Positions 18,189-26,794 of a DNA stretch of 64,000 bases are shown piece by piece. Within the stretch, counting starts at the first letter, position 1; each line of letters opens with the position of its first letter. Source of the DNA: Eubacterium_G segne (GTDB lineage: Bacteria > Bacillota > Clostridia > Lachnospirales > Lachnospiraceae); NCBI RefSeq assembly GCF_014287775.1, contig NZ_JACOOZ010000003.1:62001-126000 (forward strand), read 5' to 3'. The translations under genes and the position numbers were made by a program. Below the pieces are notes generated by a model, which was given only the letters and a program-made list of their open reading frames with translations, searched no databases and was not told the DNA's origin.

Positions 18189-18668
18189 CTAACAAAATTC
18201 ATTCCACCAATCAAAAATTTTATGGATATACTGATAACCATTATGCAACTCACCTTTATATCTGCGTATTTTCCTATTAGATAACTGTTTCAAATATTTG
18301 CTTTTCTTACCACGATACAATCTTTGATAATATGGCTTTGGATTTTTAACATAACCAACACCCTTAATCCATATTTCATCCACATATCTAACAGGCGTTG
18401 GATAATAACCACCAACAGTTTCATATAAATATTTGAGATGATTTTGATGTTTTAAATATCTCTCACGTTTATTTATCCTCTTTTTCTTAGAATGATTCTT
18501 ATAATTTTTTTCGTCTTGTTCATACCAATCACTGCAATGACCAAAAGAATAAACTTTGCCACCAACTTTATCGCACCAAATACAATTTTCAATATCTTCT
18601 TTATCAATATATGATTTATATTTTTCAAAGTCTTCACACCCATAAGGGCAATCTCTACATCTCATCAA
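18189..18668 (-). CDS. cysteine-rich hypothetical protein, 159 aa
   Basis: Cysteines cluster at the N-terminus (MMRCRDCPYGCEDF, NCIWCDKVGG, FGHCSDW), forming likely zinc sites. The rest is very basic and aromatic (KNHSKKKRINKRERYLKHQ), suggesting nucleic-acid binding. No family is recognised. Confidence 0.5.
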   Translation of the reverse strand: MMRCRDCPYGCEDFEKYKSYIDKEDIENCIWCDKVGGKVYSFGHCSDWYEQDEKNYKNHSKKKRINKRERYLKHQNHLKYLYETVGGYYPTPVRYVDEIWIKGVGYVKNPKPYYQRLYRGKKSKYLKQLSNRKIRRYKGELHNGYQYIHKIFDWWNEFC

Positions 18669-18683
18669 ATTACCTCTTGTATT

Positions 18684-18887
18684 TTATTCTCCTAATTCCC
18701 TACCGCACCAAGGACAATACAAAATATATATTTTCTGATGAACAAATCCATCATCATACTCATCCCATTCAGATGTTTCAATATCCAAATAATGTTCATT
18801 TGTTAATGGATCTACACATATTTGACTGTCAGGTGAGTCATGATTACAACGGTTACACATACAGTTACCTCGCTTTATCACATTCAT
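18684..18887 (-). CDS. zinc-ribbon mini-protein, 67 aa
   Basis: CMCNRC at the N-terminus and YCPWCGREL at the C-terminus form a probable four-cysteine ribbon around a short acidic middle. It overlaps the end of the RNA-repair kinase gene by 23 bases, so it is probably co-translated with it. Whether it assists RNA repair is unknown. Confidence 0.55.
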   Translation of the reverse strand: MNVIKRGNCMCNRCNHDSPDSQICVDPLTNEHYLDIETSEWDEYDDGFVHQKIYILYCPWCGRELGE

Positions 18888-19755
18888 TGAAATCTAAAAG
18901 CATCTTATACTTATATTCCCCAAATTTTTCTTTCCAACGCTGCCTTGCTTTATCAGTATCCCAACCAAAAGGCATCATATGATAGTTGATAAGAAAACAT
19001 ATGTCACCAATATCTTCATAAAATATACCTGATAGATTCTCTAAAATTAAATAGGAACCGATTGCATGATGTTCATGGTAATGAGCTATGCCATTCTCAT
19101 CAAATGTTTGACAATACATTTTTCCAAAATCGTGTAATAATGCAGCTATATTATATTTTGCTGGATAGCATTTACTACTAAATAACTCATATGTATGAAA
19201 TGAGTGATTATATAAATTCATAGTATGATGAGGGTTTTTCTGATCAAACCCTTCCATCATAGAAAACATTTCTCCAAGAGTTAAACGATTCTCTTTATGA
19301 AATACATTTATCTGAATCTCATCAAATTTTTCTTCGTAAAATGGGATCTGAAATCTTCTAATCTGTTTATTCAATACTTCATTAGGAACAGGATGCTCAC
19401 GATTTTTATTATCAATCTTACACTGTTCAAATGGCTTTGGAATAATTACACAAACCTTATGTACTTCAAGACCATTCACTTTCATCATAATTGCTCTACG
19501 AGATTTCATAGTCAGATTAGTTGCATCAGCAATCACATTCTTTTTATTCTCTAAATTCTTGCGAATTCTATCGTGAAAAATCTTAAACACTTCTTCGTTA
19601 TGTTCTTGATCTTCGTAATTACCAGTTAATTCTTCACGAATTGCATCTGATGATACAATTATTGTATTTGAATTCTCATTGGCAATCTGAGTGGCAATAG
19701 TTGATTTGCCACTACCACTCAAACCACACATAATCCATAGTGTAGGTTTATTCAT
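18865..19755 (-). CDS. polynucleotide kinase with C-terminal HD domain (RNA end-healing)
   Basis: A 296-residue two-domain enzyme. The N-terminal half is a P-loop kinase with GLSGSGKST at residues 11-19 and SSDAIREEL, as in T4 Pnk-like kinases that phosphorylate 5'-OH ends. The C-terminal half is an HD domain: H187, LLHDFGK (HD at 208-209), HYHEHH (225-230) and LINYHMMP. HD-Pnk enzymes combine these activities to heal 5'-OH and 2',3'-cyclic phosphate ends. Here the order is kinase then HD, the reverse of the characterised HD-Pnk. It lies 9 bases downstream of an RNA ligase gene, so the two form a repair cassette. Confidence 0.82.
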   Translation of the reverse strand: MNKPTLWIMCGLSGSGKSTIATQIANENSNTIIVSSDAIREELTGNYEDQEHNEEVFKIFHDRIRKNLENKKNVIADATNLTMKSRRAIMMKVNGLEVHKVCVIIPKPFEQCKIDNKNREHPVPNEVLNKQIRRFQIPFYEEKFDEIQINVFHKENRLTLGEMFSMMEGFDQKNPHHTMNLYNHSFHTYELFSSKCYPAKYNIAALLHDFGKMYCQTFDENGIAHYHEHHAIGSYLILENLSGIFYEDIGDICFLINYHMMPFGWDTDKARQRWKEKFGEYKYKMLLDFNECDKAR

Positions 19756-19764
19756 AAATAACTC

Positions 19765-20928
19765 CTATCCGTTATGCTTTAATAAATACTCACGACTTAC
19801 ATTTTTAAAACTCTGCTGCCCATCAATACTGCGATATACAAATCCCTCTCTCTTAACCTTTGGATTTAATTCACTATATCCATCAGCTTCAAGTTTCATC
19901 TCTTCCATAGTCTTAGGTAGCTCATAAGCCGTATCAATAATTGGCACACTTGTTAATCCATGACTCTTACAGAAAGCAGCCATTTCTACAGTTCCAAGTC
20001 TTGTACCATCAATAATCAGATTGAATACAAATAACTTATTCTCCGTAAATTTATATGGATTGCCCTGAACCGAGCCAACGCCTTCACCTTGTAACACAAC
20101 TCTGTTATAGTTATTTTCTGTTGCAAACTGTGTAAGAATTTTTTCAATGTCATATTTATCAGCCAATTCCCAATAAATATTTGACTCATGATAACAAGCC
20201 TGTTCTCTATCAGCTTGTCTTACATTTCTACTGCATACAATAAAATCAAATTTGTTCTTGCCCTTCTTTAATCTATCAACTGCAAATGTACAGCTTGTGC
20301 CATCGCATTTCTCAGTCTTAATCCACTTTTCGGTACTCTGAAGATAAAATGGTGCATTCTCAATTCTCGTCTCATCTGTTTTGACAATCCAATCTGGGAA
20401 CTTCTTTGGATTATCTTTCTTGCGACCAAACAATAAAAACATAATCTTACGACCAATGCTATATCTCATAATCCTTCTTACAATTGGGTTAGCGAATAAC
20501 TTTGGTCTACGCTTTGCCATTGACTTATATTTAGCATTTGGATCAACCTTATTGGTCTTTCTTGCAGTATCCTCTTCAGAAGCATATGTAATCTTCAAAG
20601 CTTCTGTAACATCATCACCAATATTTCTATCATGTAATTCTGGGAAAAGTGATAATGGTAAGGCTAATCCCTGGCTAATTACCTTGAACTTGCCAAGTTT
20701 CATAGTCTTAACTTTGAATTTCTTATTTGCCAAAAATGCAAACCTCTCATCTGTTTCGGGACACTTGCTATCAATTTCAATATAAACAGCCATATCTCCT
20801 ACATTAAACTCACCCTTCTTAGCGATACAAACCCATCCTAAAACTCCAATGAGTTCAATATTATCAGCTCCTTCAATCGGTCTAATCCACTCAATCTTTT
20901 CTACATGTGCTAATGCTCTTTCTGCCAT
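19765..20928 (-). CDS. Rnl5-like RNA ligase
   Basis: A 387-residue ATP-dependent ligase. The N-terminal part has an OB-like fold (IGVLGWVCIAKKGEFNVGD). The nucleotidyltransferase motif I is KCDGTS at 207-212 (K207 is the adenylated lysine), motif IV is REGFVYR and motif V is SFKNVSREYLLKH. N-terminal OB plus C-terminal catalytic domain is the order of Deinococcus Rnl5. Ligation of healed ends, such as tRNA cut by a host anticodon nuclease, is the likely task. It is the first gene of the pair with the kinase-HD enzyme. Confidence 0.85.
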   Translation of the reverse strand: MAERALAHVEKIEWIRPIEGADNIELIGVLGWVCIAKKGEFNVGDMAVYIEIDSKCPETDERFAFLANKKFKVKTMKLGKFKVISQGLALPLSLFPELHDRNIGDDVTEALKITYASEEDTARKTNKVDPNAKYKSMAKRRPKLFANPIVRRIMRYSIGRKIMFLLFGRKKDNPKKFPDWIVKTDETRIENAPFYLQSTEKWIKTEKCDGTSCTFAVDRLKKGKNKFDFIVCSRNVRQADREQACYHESNIYWELADKYDIEKILTQFATENNYNRVVLQGEGVGSVQGNPYKFTENKLFVFNLIIDGTRLGTVEMAAFCKSHGLTSVPIIDTAYELPKTMEEMKLEADGYSELNPKVKREGFVYRSIDGQQSFKNVSREYLLKHNG

Positions 20929-21030
20929 TTCAGTACCTCTCTTTCTATTTTCTATGTATTTATTCTCTCTTTATCGTTCAAAAATTCGAAGGAAATGCTT
21001 CTTTCTAAGATTGTTTATTACTGGCTTTTT

Positions 21031-21282
21031 TCAAAAAATTTCCATATCATCAACATCTTTATCAGTAAGTTTTTTTAGTTTTTCATAACATTTTTCTGTC
21101 ATCATAAGTGTATTATTCACTAGCAGTATTTTCGTGTTATCTGGTACAATTTTCATGCCGTATCTTTTCAACCACTTCTTATTAATACGTTTTTTCTTAT
21201 GGTTTCTTCTTTGAACATCTTTAGTGATATACTCAGTTATGAGGATTTTATAACCTAACCCTTCGATTGTTTGTATATTCAT
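21031..21282 (-). CDS. hypothetical basic protein, 83 aa
   Basis: A lysine- and arginine-rich small protein (QRRNHKKKRINKKWLKRYGM) with a short acidic end (DKDVDDMEIF). GGGAGAATAA precedes the ATG. Nucleic-acid contact is possible from charge alone. The family is unknown. Confidence 0.5.
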   Translation of the reverse strand: MNIQTIEGLGYKILITEYITKDVQRRNHKKKRINKKWLKRYGMKIVPDNTKILLVNNTLMMTEKCYEKLKKLTDKDVDDMEIF

Positions 21283-21312
21283 TTATTCTCCCATCTGATT
21301 TATAATACTTTT

Positions 21313-21591
21313 CTACATAACTTCCAAATGGTATTCTTCAACATATTTTCTTCTCTTCCAAAACTTCCACCAAGGAAATTTTACATATTTTATTTCTACA
21401 ACTCGAAATATCTTATCATCATTTTTATCTCTATCTAACCTTAAAGCAGGTGAACCAAACATTGCTTCGGCTAATTCGTTAATAGAAATATGTTCTCCAA
21501 GTTTGTATTCCTGTTTGTGTGGTTGTAGAGGATAATAAGAAATCACGTCATGCTGTTGTAATTCATATGATCTCATACTATTGTTCTCCAT
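21313..21591 (-). CDS. hypothetical protein, 92 aa
   Basis: A soluble protein with a tryptophan-basic stretch (YVKFPWWKFWKRRKYVEEY) near the C-terminus that could touch membrane or nucleic acid. It overlaps the 3' end of the next gene upstream by 14 bases. No family is recognised. Confidence 0.5.
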   Translation of the reverse strand: MENNSMRSYELQQHDVISYYPLQPHKQEYKLGEHISINELAEAMFGSPALRLDRDKNDDKIFRVVEIKYVKFPWWKFWKRRKYVEEYHLEVM

Positions 21592-22084
21592 TCTTCACTA
21601 CATCAAATTTAATTGGTAACATAGCTGTAAATCTACTCTTCATCCAAGGTTTTTCTTTTGTTGCAAATTCATCACCAAATTCTTCTGCTAATACAAAATC
21701 TCCGACAGTATAGATGATAGAATATCCGGTTAAATCTTTTGGAATCTCCTTATTTACATTACAGGCTTTAAGATGAACCATTTTATCTATGCACTCACCC
21801 ATTAAATCTTGAAAGAATACAAACGTTCCATCACAATTGCAACGCTGCATTGTAAAATATTCAAAATCTGCATTTGGATTACGCTTGATAATTACATTAA
21901 AATAAGGTTTGTCGCCTTTAAGATAAGGAATATCTACTAAAATTGTTCCATCTTTGGCGCAAGTAACAACCGTAAATAACTCTCGTATATCCTGTTCAAT
22001 CATGGATTCATATTTATTATTCTCCATACCATTGCACTGACCTGATGCAATTCGTTCTTTTACAAATTCTAATGATTTACCCAT
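21578..22084 (-). CDS. hypothetical protein, 168 aa
   Basis: A mixed alpha/beta protein (TILVDIPYLKGDKPYFNVIIKR; TGYSIIYTVGDFVLAEEFGD). CAGGAGAATAGCA precedes the ATG. It has the composition of a real soluble protein, but I recognise no family. Confidence 0.5.
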   Translation of the reverse strand: MGKSLEFVKERIASGQCNGMENNKYESMIEQDIRELFTVVTCAKDGTILVDIPYLKGDKPYFNVIIKRNPNADFEYFTMQRCNCDGTFVFFQDLMGECIDKMVHLKACNVNKEIPKDLTGYSIIYTVGDFVLAEEFGDEFATKEKPWMKSRFTAMLPIKFDVVKNGEQ

Positions 22085-22086
22085 TG

Positions 22087-22332
22087 CTATTCTCCTGTTT
22101 CTACTCGATCTTCATTCAACAAACCAAATTTTCGTAAATAATACTGTTTGGTTTTATCATCAACTCTACAATAAAAATTATGTCTTCCTGATTTCTGTAG
22201 AGATAATGTGTTTATATTAAGTTCTGCGTCCATAATAATCAGCAATTCATTTAATGTAATATCATAACAATGAAATGTCTCGCCTATCAGAAGCTTATAG
22301 TATTTTTTCTCTAATTTTGTTATTTTTCTCAC
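22087..22332 (-). CDS. hypothetical protein, 81 aa
   Basis: A small protein ending RKFGLLNEDRVETGE, with a strand-turn pattern in FYCRVDDKTKQYYLRKF. A GTG opens the frame at 22332 with no spaced ribosome site. AGGTGAG instead lies about 4 bases before an in-frame ATA (M-T-K-L-E...), so the start may be AUA. See the near-cognate start finding. Confidence 0.45.
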   Translation of the reverse strand: MRKITKLEKKYYKLLIGETFHCYDITLNELLIIMDAELNINTLSLQKSGRHNFYCRVDDKTKQYYLRKFGLLNEDRVETGE

Positions 22333-22361
22333 CTACTTTCATGACCGCAAGAAACGTGGTT

Positions 22362-22559
22362 TTACTTAGTTTTATTTTTTAAAACATCATCAATTTGTTT
22401 CATTAGAAACTTCTTTGTAGTTGCGTGATAATCAGCGCATCCTGTTTGCATATCAACAGCTTCCCACCATACACAATGATCAGGTTCATGATAACCAAAA
22501 TTACTAATTTTGTACCCTTTATACTCGTAGATACCTTTTGATATTTTTGTTGCTCCCAT
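22362..22559 (-). CDS. hypothetical protein, 65 aa
   Basis: Start taken at the ATG (MGATKISKGIYEYKGYKI) with GGAGG seven bases before it. The small soluble protein has an aromatic centre (HCVWWEAVDMQTGCADYHA). A similar fold-sized protein recurs in Clostridia phages, but its job is unknown. Its stop codon is the first base triplet of a GAAA-N6-TTTC box. Confidence 0.5.
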   Translation of the reverse strand: MGATKISKGIYEYKGYKISNFGYHEPDHCVWWEAVDMQTGCADYHATTKKFLMKQIDDVLKNKTK

Positions 22560-22603
22560 GCTTAATCCTCCAAACAACTTTTAAATGAAACCAAAATTTC
22601 TTG

Positions 22604-22990
22604 TTAGTTTTTATCCAAGTAAACTATATTATCTACATTATAATGAAATCCACCTATCTCTCCGTTAAAACTACCTTTGACATACCATACATAAGGACTG
22701 ATACCTTCATTCATTTTATCTGCAAGTTCATCAGCTTTTCTTTGATGTTCATCGGCTTCATTTTGCATAGATAATTTTTGAGAATCCCATATAAGATTTG
22801 GAATTGTATCTACACACTTTCTATACATTTCAGACTCTTTTATATATTCTCTTATCACTTTTGTCATTTTGGGAATATTGTCTTTTAATATCGGCTCATT
22901 GCTAAGTTCATATGGATATAGGATTAAAACTCTCTTGTCCATATATTCTGTAGATATTAACTCCTGTACACAAAACTGTGGTTTTACCAA
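22604..22990 (-). CDS. hypothetical protein, 128 aa
   Basis: A soluble alpha/beta protein. Positions 70-95 are a charged helix (QNEADEHQRKADELADKMNEG), and the C-terminus is beta-rich. AAG-type ribosome site GGAGGTGACAATTT precedes the start, overlapping the D12 methylase's terminal motif copy. The family is unknown. Confidence 0.5.
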   Translation of the reverse strand: MVKPQFCVQELISTEYMDKRVLILYPYELSNEPILKDNIPKMTKVIREYIKESEMYRKCVDTIPNLIWDSQKLSMQNEADEHQRKADELADKMNEGISPYVWYVKGSFNGEIGGFHYNVDNIVYLDKN

Positions 22991-23009
22991 ATTGTCACCT
23001 CCCAGATAT

Positions 23010-23744
23010 TTATTCTCTTATTTCAAACAACTTTTCTACTGCTTTAACTCGTTTTGTATTGTCAATTGTTCTTTTGACTTCCTGTTGCCAAATACATTCC
23101 CATTCTGAAGGAGCTTCATGCTCACTGACTAAGACAATATTCCTTTCACTCATCTTCTCAGCCCAATTCCAAAATCTGTCATAATCAAAGTTCTTACTTG
23201 ATCCATATTGTTTTGTATTTTTGTATGGAATATCACAGTAAAACAAGCAGTCAATTCTATCAGAATATAACTCTTCATAATCTCCACATTGGAACTGAAT
23301 ATCCTGCAATCGTGGAATCTGTTCTAACAAATTCCTTTTAGCTTCATCGTAGTAATTTCTTTCAGTATCAGCTTTTGTATGAACAATACCTGCATATCCA
23401 CCATCAAAGAAGCGTCCATTATAACTCGCAAGAAAGCCAACTGCTCCAATATACCAATCAGGATATGTATTTAATTTCTTGTTAAAGCACTCTCTTACAT
23501 CTGAGTAATGTTCTTTTGTAATAAATTCTGGGAGATTTTGAATCTGATTTAGATTTTTGAACATTTCGATAAGATACTTATGATTATCAGATGCGATTTT
23601 TATGTCACACTGAACTTTGTCGATTACATTACAACCACCACAAAATGGCTCTATATATGTTTTGATATTATAATCTCGCAATCTTTCTTGAATAATTGGT
23701 AAAATGTTATCAACTATACGAGATTTTGAACCCATATATTTCAT
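23010..23744 (-). CDS. D12-class DNA adenine methyltransferase (Dam-like)
   Basis: A 244-residue Dam-family enzyme starting MKYMGSKSRIVDNILP, the typical D12 opening. The SAM motif is IEPFCGGCNV near residues 31-40. The catalytic tetrad is DIPY (CDIPYKNTKQYG) in place of DPPY, a tolerated variant in this family. It methylates adenine N6 in a short sequence; specificity is not predictable here. No endonuclease partner is present. Confidence 0.85.
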   Translation of the reverse strand: MKYMGSKSRIVDNILPIIQERLRDYNIKTYIEPFCGGCNVIDKVQCDIKIASDNHKYLIEMFKNLNQIQNLPEFITKEHYSDVRECFNKKLNTYPDWYIGAVGFLASYNGRFFDGGYAGIVHTKADTERNYYDEAKRNLLEQIPRLQDIQFQCGDYEELYSDRIDCLFYCDIPYKNTKQYGSSKNFDYDRFWNWAEKMSERNIVLVSEHEAPSEWECIWQQEVKRTIDNTKRVKAVEKLFEIRE

Positions 23745-23812
23745 AAATTACTTGGAGTAAGGAATTCCTTCTTGTGTACACGAACCTCGTCTCCTTTCAT
23801 TATTATTGCTTA

Positions 23813-24820
23813 TCAAAAAATATTACCTAACAATTCCATTTTCTTTTCTTTTGAAAACTTCGTCATATTCAAAAAGTTAATCATTTTTTCTGGATTATCT
23901 AATGATTTTACATATTTTTTTTGATATTCTTCTGGCATTCGTAATATATATTTAGTACCACCATACTTGTCTACTAGGGTTAAATATAAATTATTCAGTA
24001 CCTTTTTATCTGTCACCAATTCAATATGGTTAATAAGAAAATCAGTAATTATTGGACGTTGTGGAGCTTTCAAATTACTTACAATTGTCTGTAAAACATC
24101 TGGACTCAGTTCCTGATAATGGCATATTTTTGAAAAGTATACTCCGTTACCATCTTTATTTATTTCTTCTGCTATTTTTACAGCATACTTCTGTGAATTC
24201 AATAAAGGATTTCTTAATACAAACTGCCAAGGAATTTCGTCATAACATGAAAAATACTTTGTATCAAAAGGGTGTGCAGCCATAGAATAAGTCCAAAACC
24301 TCAAATTATTCTCATATGTTTCACCGTTACAATTATAATGTGCATACATTGTGTCAAAAAATTTATCTAATAACCTTTCATCCCATTCGTGAGGAAGAAC
24401 AATGCTTTCTAACTCATCGGGTATTTTAACACCTGCAAAACGCAATAGTGAAATAACATCTTTTCGATTGTTATAGAAATTTACATAGATTGACCAAAAT
24501 AAAGGTACATCATATGTATTCTCATCAAATGTCTTTACAAATAACGATTCAATCAATTTGTAAACATTTTCTTCTGAAATCTGATTTGTAATAATCTGTG
24601 TTACTTTGTCATTTTCAACAACTACTTTATTTTTCTTCTGTAGTTCATCATTCTTTTCTAATAACTTTTTAATCTCTTTTCTCAACTCTCTATTTTCACT
24701 ACTTAGTCGTTTAATCTCGTTTGATGTGTCAGACTGGGCGGATTCAATGAGATAATTCTTCAGCTCTTCAAATTTTTCATTAAATTCTGTATCGTTCTGC
24801 AAATCTCTCGCTCCTTTCAA
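23813..24820 (-). CDS. hypothetical protein with N-terminal coiled coil, 335 aa
   Basis: Residues 35-70 are a strong coiled coil (LSSENRELRKEIKKLLEKND, then ELQKK). The rest is helical-repeat-like with regularly spaced N/L/P residues and short YxxxKI-type motifs, perhaps an armadillo or HEAT-like solenoid. A solenoid plus coiled coil suggests a scaffold or protein-binding role. The family is not recognised. Confidence 0.5.
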   Translation of the reverse strand: MKGARDLQNDTEFNEKFEELKNYLIESAQSDTSNEIKRLSSENRELRKEIKKLLEKNDELQKKNKVVVENDKVTQIITNQISEENVYKLIESLFVKTFDENTYDVPLFWSIYVNFYNNRKDVISLLRFAGVKIPDELESIVLPHEWDERLLDKFFDTMYAHYNCNGETYENNLRFWTYSMAAHPFDTKYFSCYDEIPWQFVLRNPLLNSQKYAVKIAEEINKDGNGVYFSKICHYQELSPDVLQTIVSNLKAPQRPIITDFLINHIELVTDKKVLNNLYLTLVDKYGGTKYILRMPEEYQKKYVKSLDNPEKMINFLNMTKFSKEKKMELLGNIF

Positions 24821-24904
24821 TGTATTATTCTCTTAATTATTGTGATTTTTGAGCGACTTGCTCTTAGATTTTCCTATGAAACTTCGGTTTACTTTTGTTT
24901 ATGA

Positions 24905-25405
24905 TTATCTTAAGTATTCTGTTGGAGACGAACCAATTACTAACGATCCTAATCCCCATTGATTACAACATACACAATAACTCATAAATTCTTGTACCAT
25001 ATCATTGGTAATAATATAAAAATCATTCGTCTCTATCGCTTTGTCTAAAATCCAAAAACATACTTCATAAATTGATTTTGTAATATCCCCATATTTAAAT
25101 TGTTTATCATATCTGAATGTGAGACTTATATTTTTATAAACAGAACCAAAAGCTCCATCATCAACTCTAAACGGAATAGAATAAATCATCTTAATTTCAG
25201 ATAAAGGTTGTTCTTTTATGTCTGAAATTTTATTCTGAACCATTTCTCTAATACCATTTTTAGGAATAATTACTTGTCCCCACGAAAATTCAACCTTATC
25301 TCGACCTTTATTGAACGGATAATTATCTTTTCTTTCAAATTCATGATTAAAACTCAAAAATTTTAATATATCTTGAAACGAATAATATTTTAATTCTTTA
25401 TCCAT
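24905..25405 (-). CDS. hypothetical protein, 166 aa
   Basis: A soluble mixed protein. Cysteines near the end (YCVCCNQWG) might be a half zinc site. AAGGAG precedes the ATG. The 3' side carries a GAAA-N6-TTTC box and an ARGAGAATA copy before the upstream coiled-coil gene. The function is unknown. Confidence 0.5.
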   Translation of the reverse strand: MDKELKYYSFQDILKFLSFNHEFERKDNYPFNKGRDKVEFSWGQVIIPKNGIREMVQNKISDIKEQPLSEIKMIYSIPFRVDDGAFGSVYKNISLTFRYDKQFKYGDITKSIYEVCFWILDKAIETNDFYIITNDMVQEFMSYCVCCNQWGLGSLVIGSSPTEYLR

Positions 25406-25421
25406 TTTATTTTCTCCTTTA

Positions 25422-25565
25422 TTAATTCAAAATCTTACTCAACTTCTTCACAACTTCTTCGCACAATCTATACAAATAAGTTTTCTCAAATTCTATTTTA
25501 AAATTGCCAACAGCCTGTCTATATTGCTGACGTAATTTGTTGTCTATCATGTTATTCGCCGTCAT
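25422..25565 (-). CDS. hypothetical helical peptide, 47 aa
   Basis: Start taken at ATG ACG GCG (MTANNMIDNKLRQQY), overlapping the lipoprotein stop codon. The product is a single basic helix-rich peptide. A slightly later ATG (MIDNKL) is also possible. Coupled translation with the lipoprotein gene is implied by the overlap. Confidence 0.4.
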   Translation of the reverse strand: MTANNMIDNKLRQQYRQAVGNFKIEFEKTYLYRLCEEVVKKLSKILN

Positions 25566-25833
25566 ATAATTTAACTGTTCCATCTGAATTATAGATAGGT
25601 GTAATTCCAAATCGATAATCTGATCTTTTTACAAAATACATAACTTTAGTATTCTTATCATAGAGAACTTCAGTGCGTTCATCATCTTTATAATCACCTT
25701 TATAGATTGTTACTAAATCTATATATTTATTTCCAATATCACTATTTTCAGGTTCGATGTCACCTTTAGTACATCCAGTCATTCCAAAACACAATGTTAA
25801 TCCTAATACAACCGCTAAAATTTTCTTCTTCAT
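25552..25833 (-). CDS. small lipoprotein
   Basis: A 93-residue precursor with a lipoprotein signal: basic MKKK, hydrophobic ILAVVLGLTLCFG, then lipobox MTGC with cysteine near residue 21. The mature part (GDIEPENSDIG...) ends in a small beta domain with GITPIYNSDGTVK, like the DUF6440 family. It would sit on the outer face of the membrane of a Gram-positive host. In a prophage this could be a superinfection-exclusion lipoprotein, but that is inference. Confidence 0.75.
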   Translation of the reverse strand: MKKKILAVVLGLTLCFGMTGCTKGDIEPENSDIGNKYIDLVTIYKGDYKDDERTEVLYDKNTKVMYFVKRSDYRFGITPIYNSDGTVKLYDGE

Positions 25834-25838
25834 ATGAT

Positions 25839-26522
25839 TTATTCACCCAACTCTTTCAATGCATTAACAAGTTCTGCAAGTCTTGGATTTTCAGGATGCT
25901 CCTTTGCCATCTTTTCATATAAAGCAATATTATTCATCTTTTCAATCTCAGACTTTAGCTCCTTCTCAATAGAAGCTTTCTGCTTTGCAATTTCTTTCTG
26001 ACGATTTTCCTCATCAATTCTTGCATTGTATGCGTTCATATTAACTACGCCAACAACCTGAGCTGTCACACCTTTACCATATTCTTCGACTGCCTTAATT
26101 TCTTTTAAAATTCCAAGAACTCTATTGTCTTTTCCTCTCGCATTTACAATCAGATATAATGGATGATTGGTATCATACTTAACAATTTCATTAATATCTT
26201 CATCATATAAAGCAAATCCATAATCCTTCTTGTTGTAATCATCTACCAAATTTACAATCGCCACTTTATTAAATCCTGTCATTTTATTATCCTCACTTTC
26301 ATCTCTAACAATATCTAATTCACTTCTCTTGAACCAATATAATCCATTGGAACTTGCTGCATTGTACATTCCATCAATCTGAACCGCTATTGATCCACTT
26401 GTAGTTTTAATAACTTGTCCATATAAACCAATAATATTTTCTTCTCTGTATTTTCTTTTATCAGTATATGTAACTTTTACTCGTTGATTTTGATATTCTT
26501 CATAATCGTATATCTTGCTCAT
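25839..26522 (-). CDS. SH3-like domain protein with coiled-coil C-terminus, 227 aa
   Basis: Start moved to ATG at 26522 (MSKIYDYEEYQ), seven bases after GGAGG. Residues about 8-65 form a small barrel with IIGLYGQVIKTTSGSIAVQI and YNAASSNGLYWF. The same pattern occurs in the protein at 41680-41925. The C-terminal third is a long charged helix (KQKASIEKELKSEIEKMN). The barrel probably binds protein or nucleic acid; the function is unknown. Confidence 0.55.
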   Translation of the reverse strand: MSKIYDYEEYQNQRVKVTYTDKRKYREENIIGLYGQVIKTTSGSIAVQIDGMYNAASSNGLYWFKRSELDIVRDESEDNKMTGFNKVAIVNLVDDYNKKDYGFALYDEDINEIVKYDTNHPLYLIVNARGKDNRVLGILKEIKAVEEYGKGVTAQVVGVVNMNAYNARIDEENRQKEIAKQKASIEKELKSEIEKMNNIALYEKMAKEHPENPRLAELVNALKELGE

Positions 26523-26569
26523 CGCATCACCTCCTGCTAATATATTCTCCAAAGGAAATCTATGATTCA

Positions 26570-26731
26570 TTAGTTTTCTACATTTTTTAACACATGCCAT
26601 AATTTATTAGTCGTGTCGTTTTCATCGTCATCGACCACCACAAACCCTTTATTTTCAAGGGTTTCAACGACCTCTTTTGCGTCTTTTCCATAATATGCCT
26701 TAATTTCAGCTATTTTCTTTAATTTTGCCAT
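26570..26731 (-). CDS. hypothetical protein, 53 aa
   Basis: Start taken at ATG AAA-like MAKLKKIAEIKAYYGKD, with AAAGAGGT before it. A helix is followed by ENKGFVVVDDDENDTTN. It resembles small phage proteins of unknown role. The stop (TAA) is directly followed by TGAATCATAGATTTC, a copy of the palindromic box. Confidence 0.5.
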   Translation of the reverse strand: MAKLKKIAEIKAYYGKDAKEVVETLENKGFVVVDDDENDTTNKLWHVLKNVEN

Positions 26732-26794
26732 TTTTACCTCTTTTCTAACCCAATGAAATTCCGCTTTCATGCGAACTTCATGTTATGTTATTCT

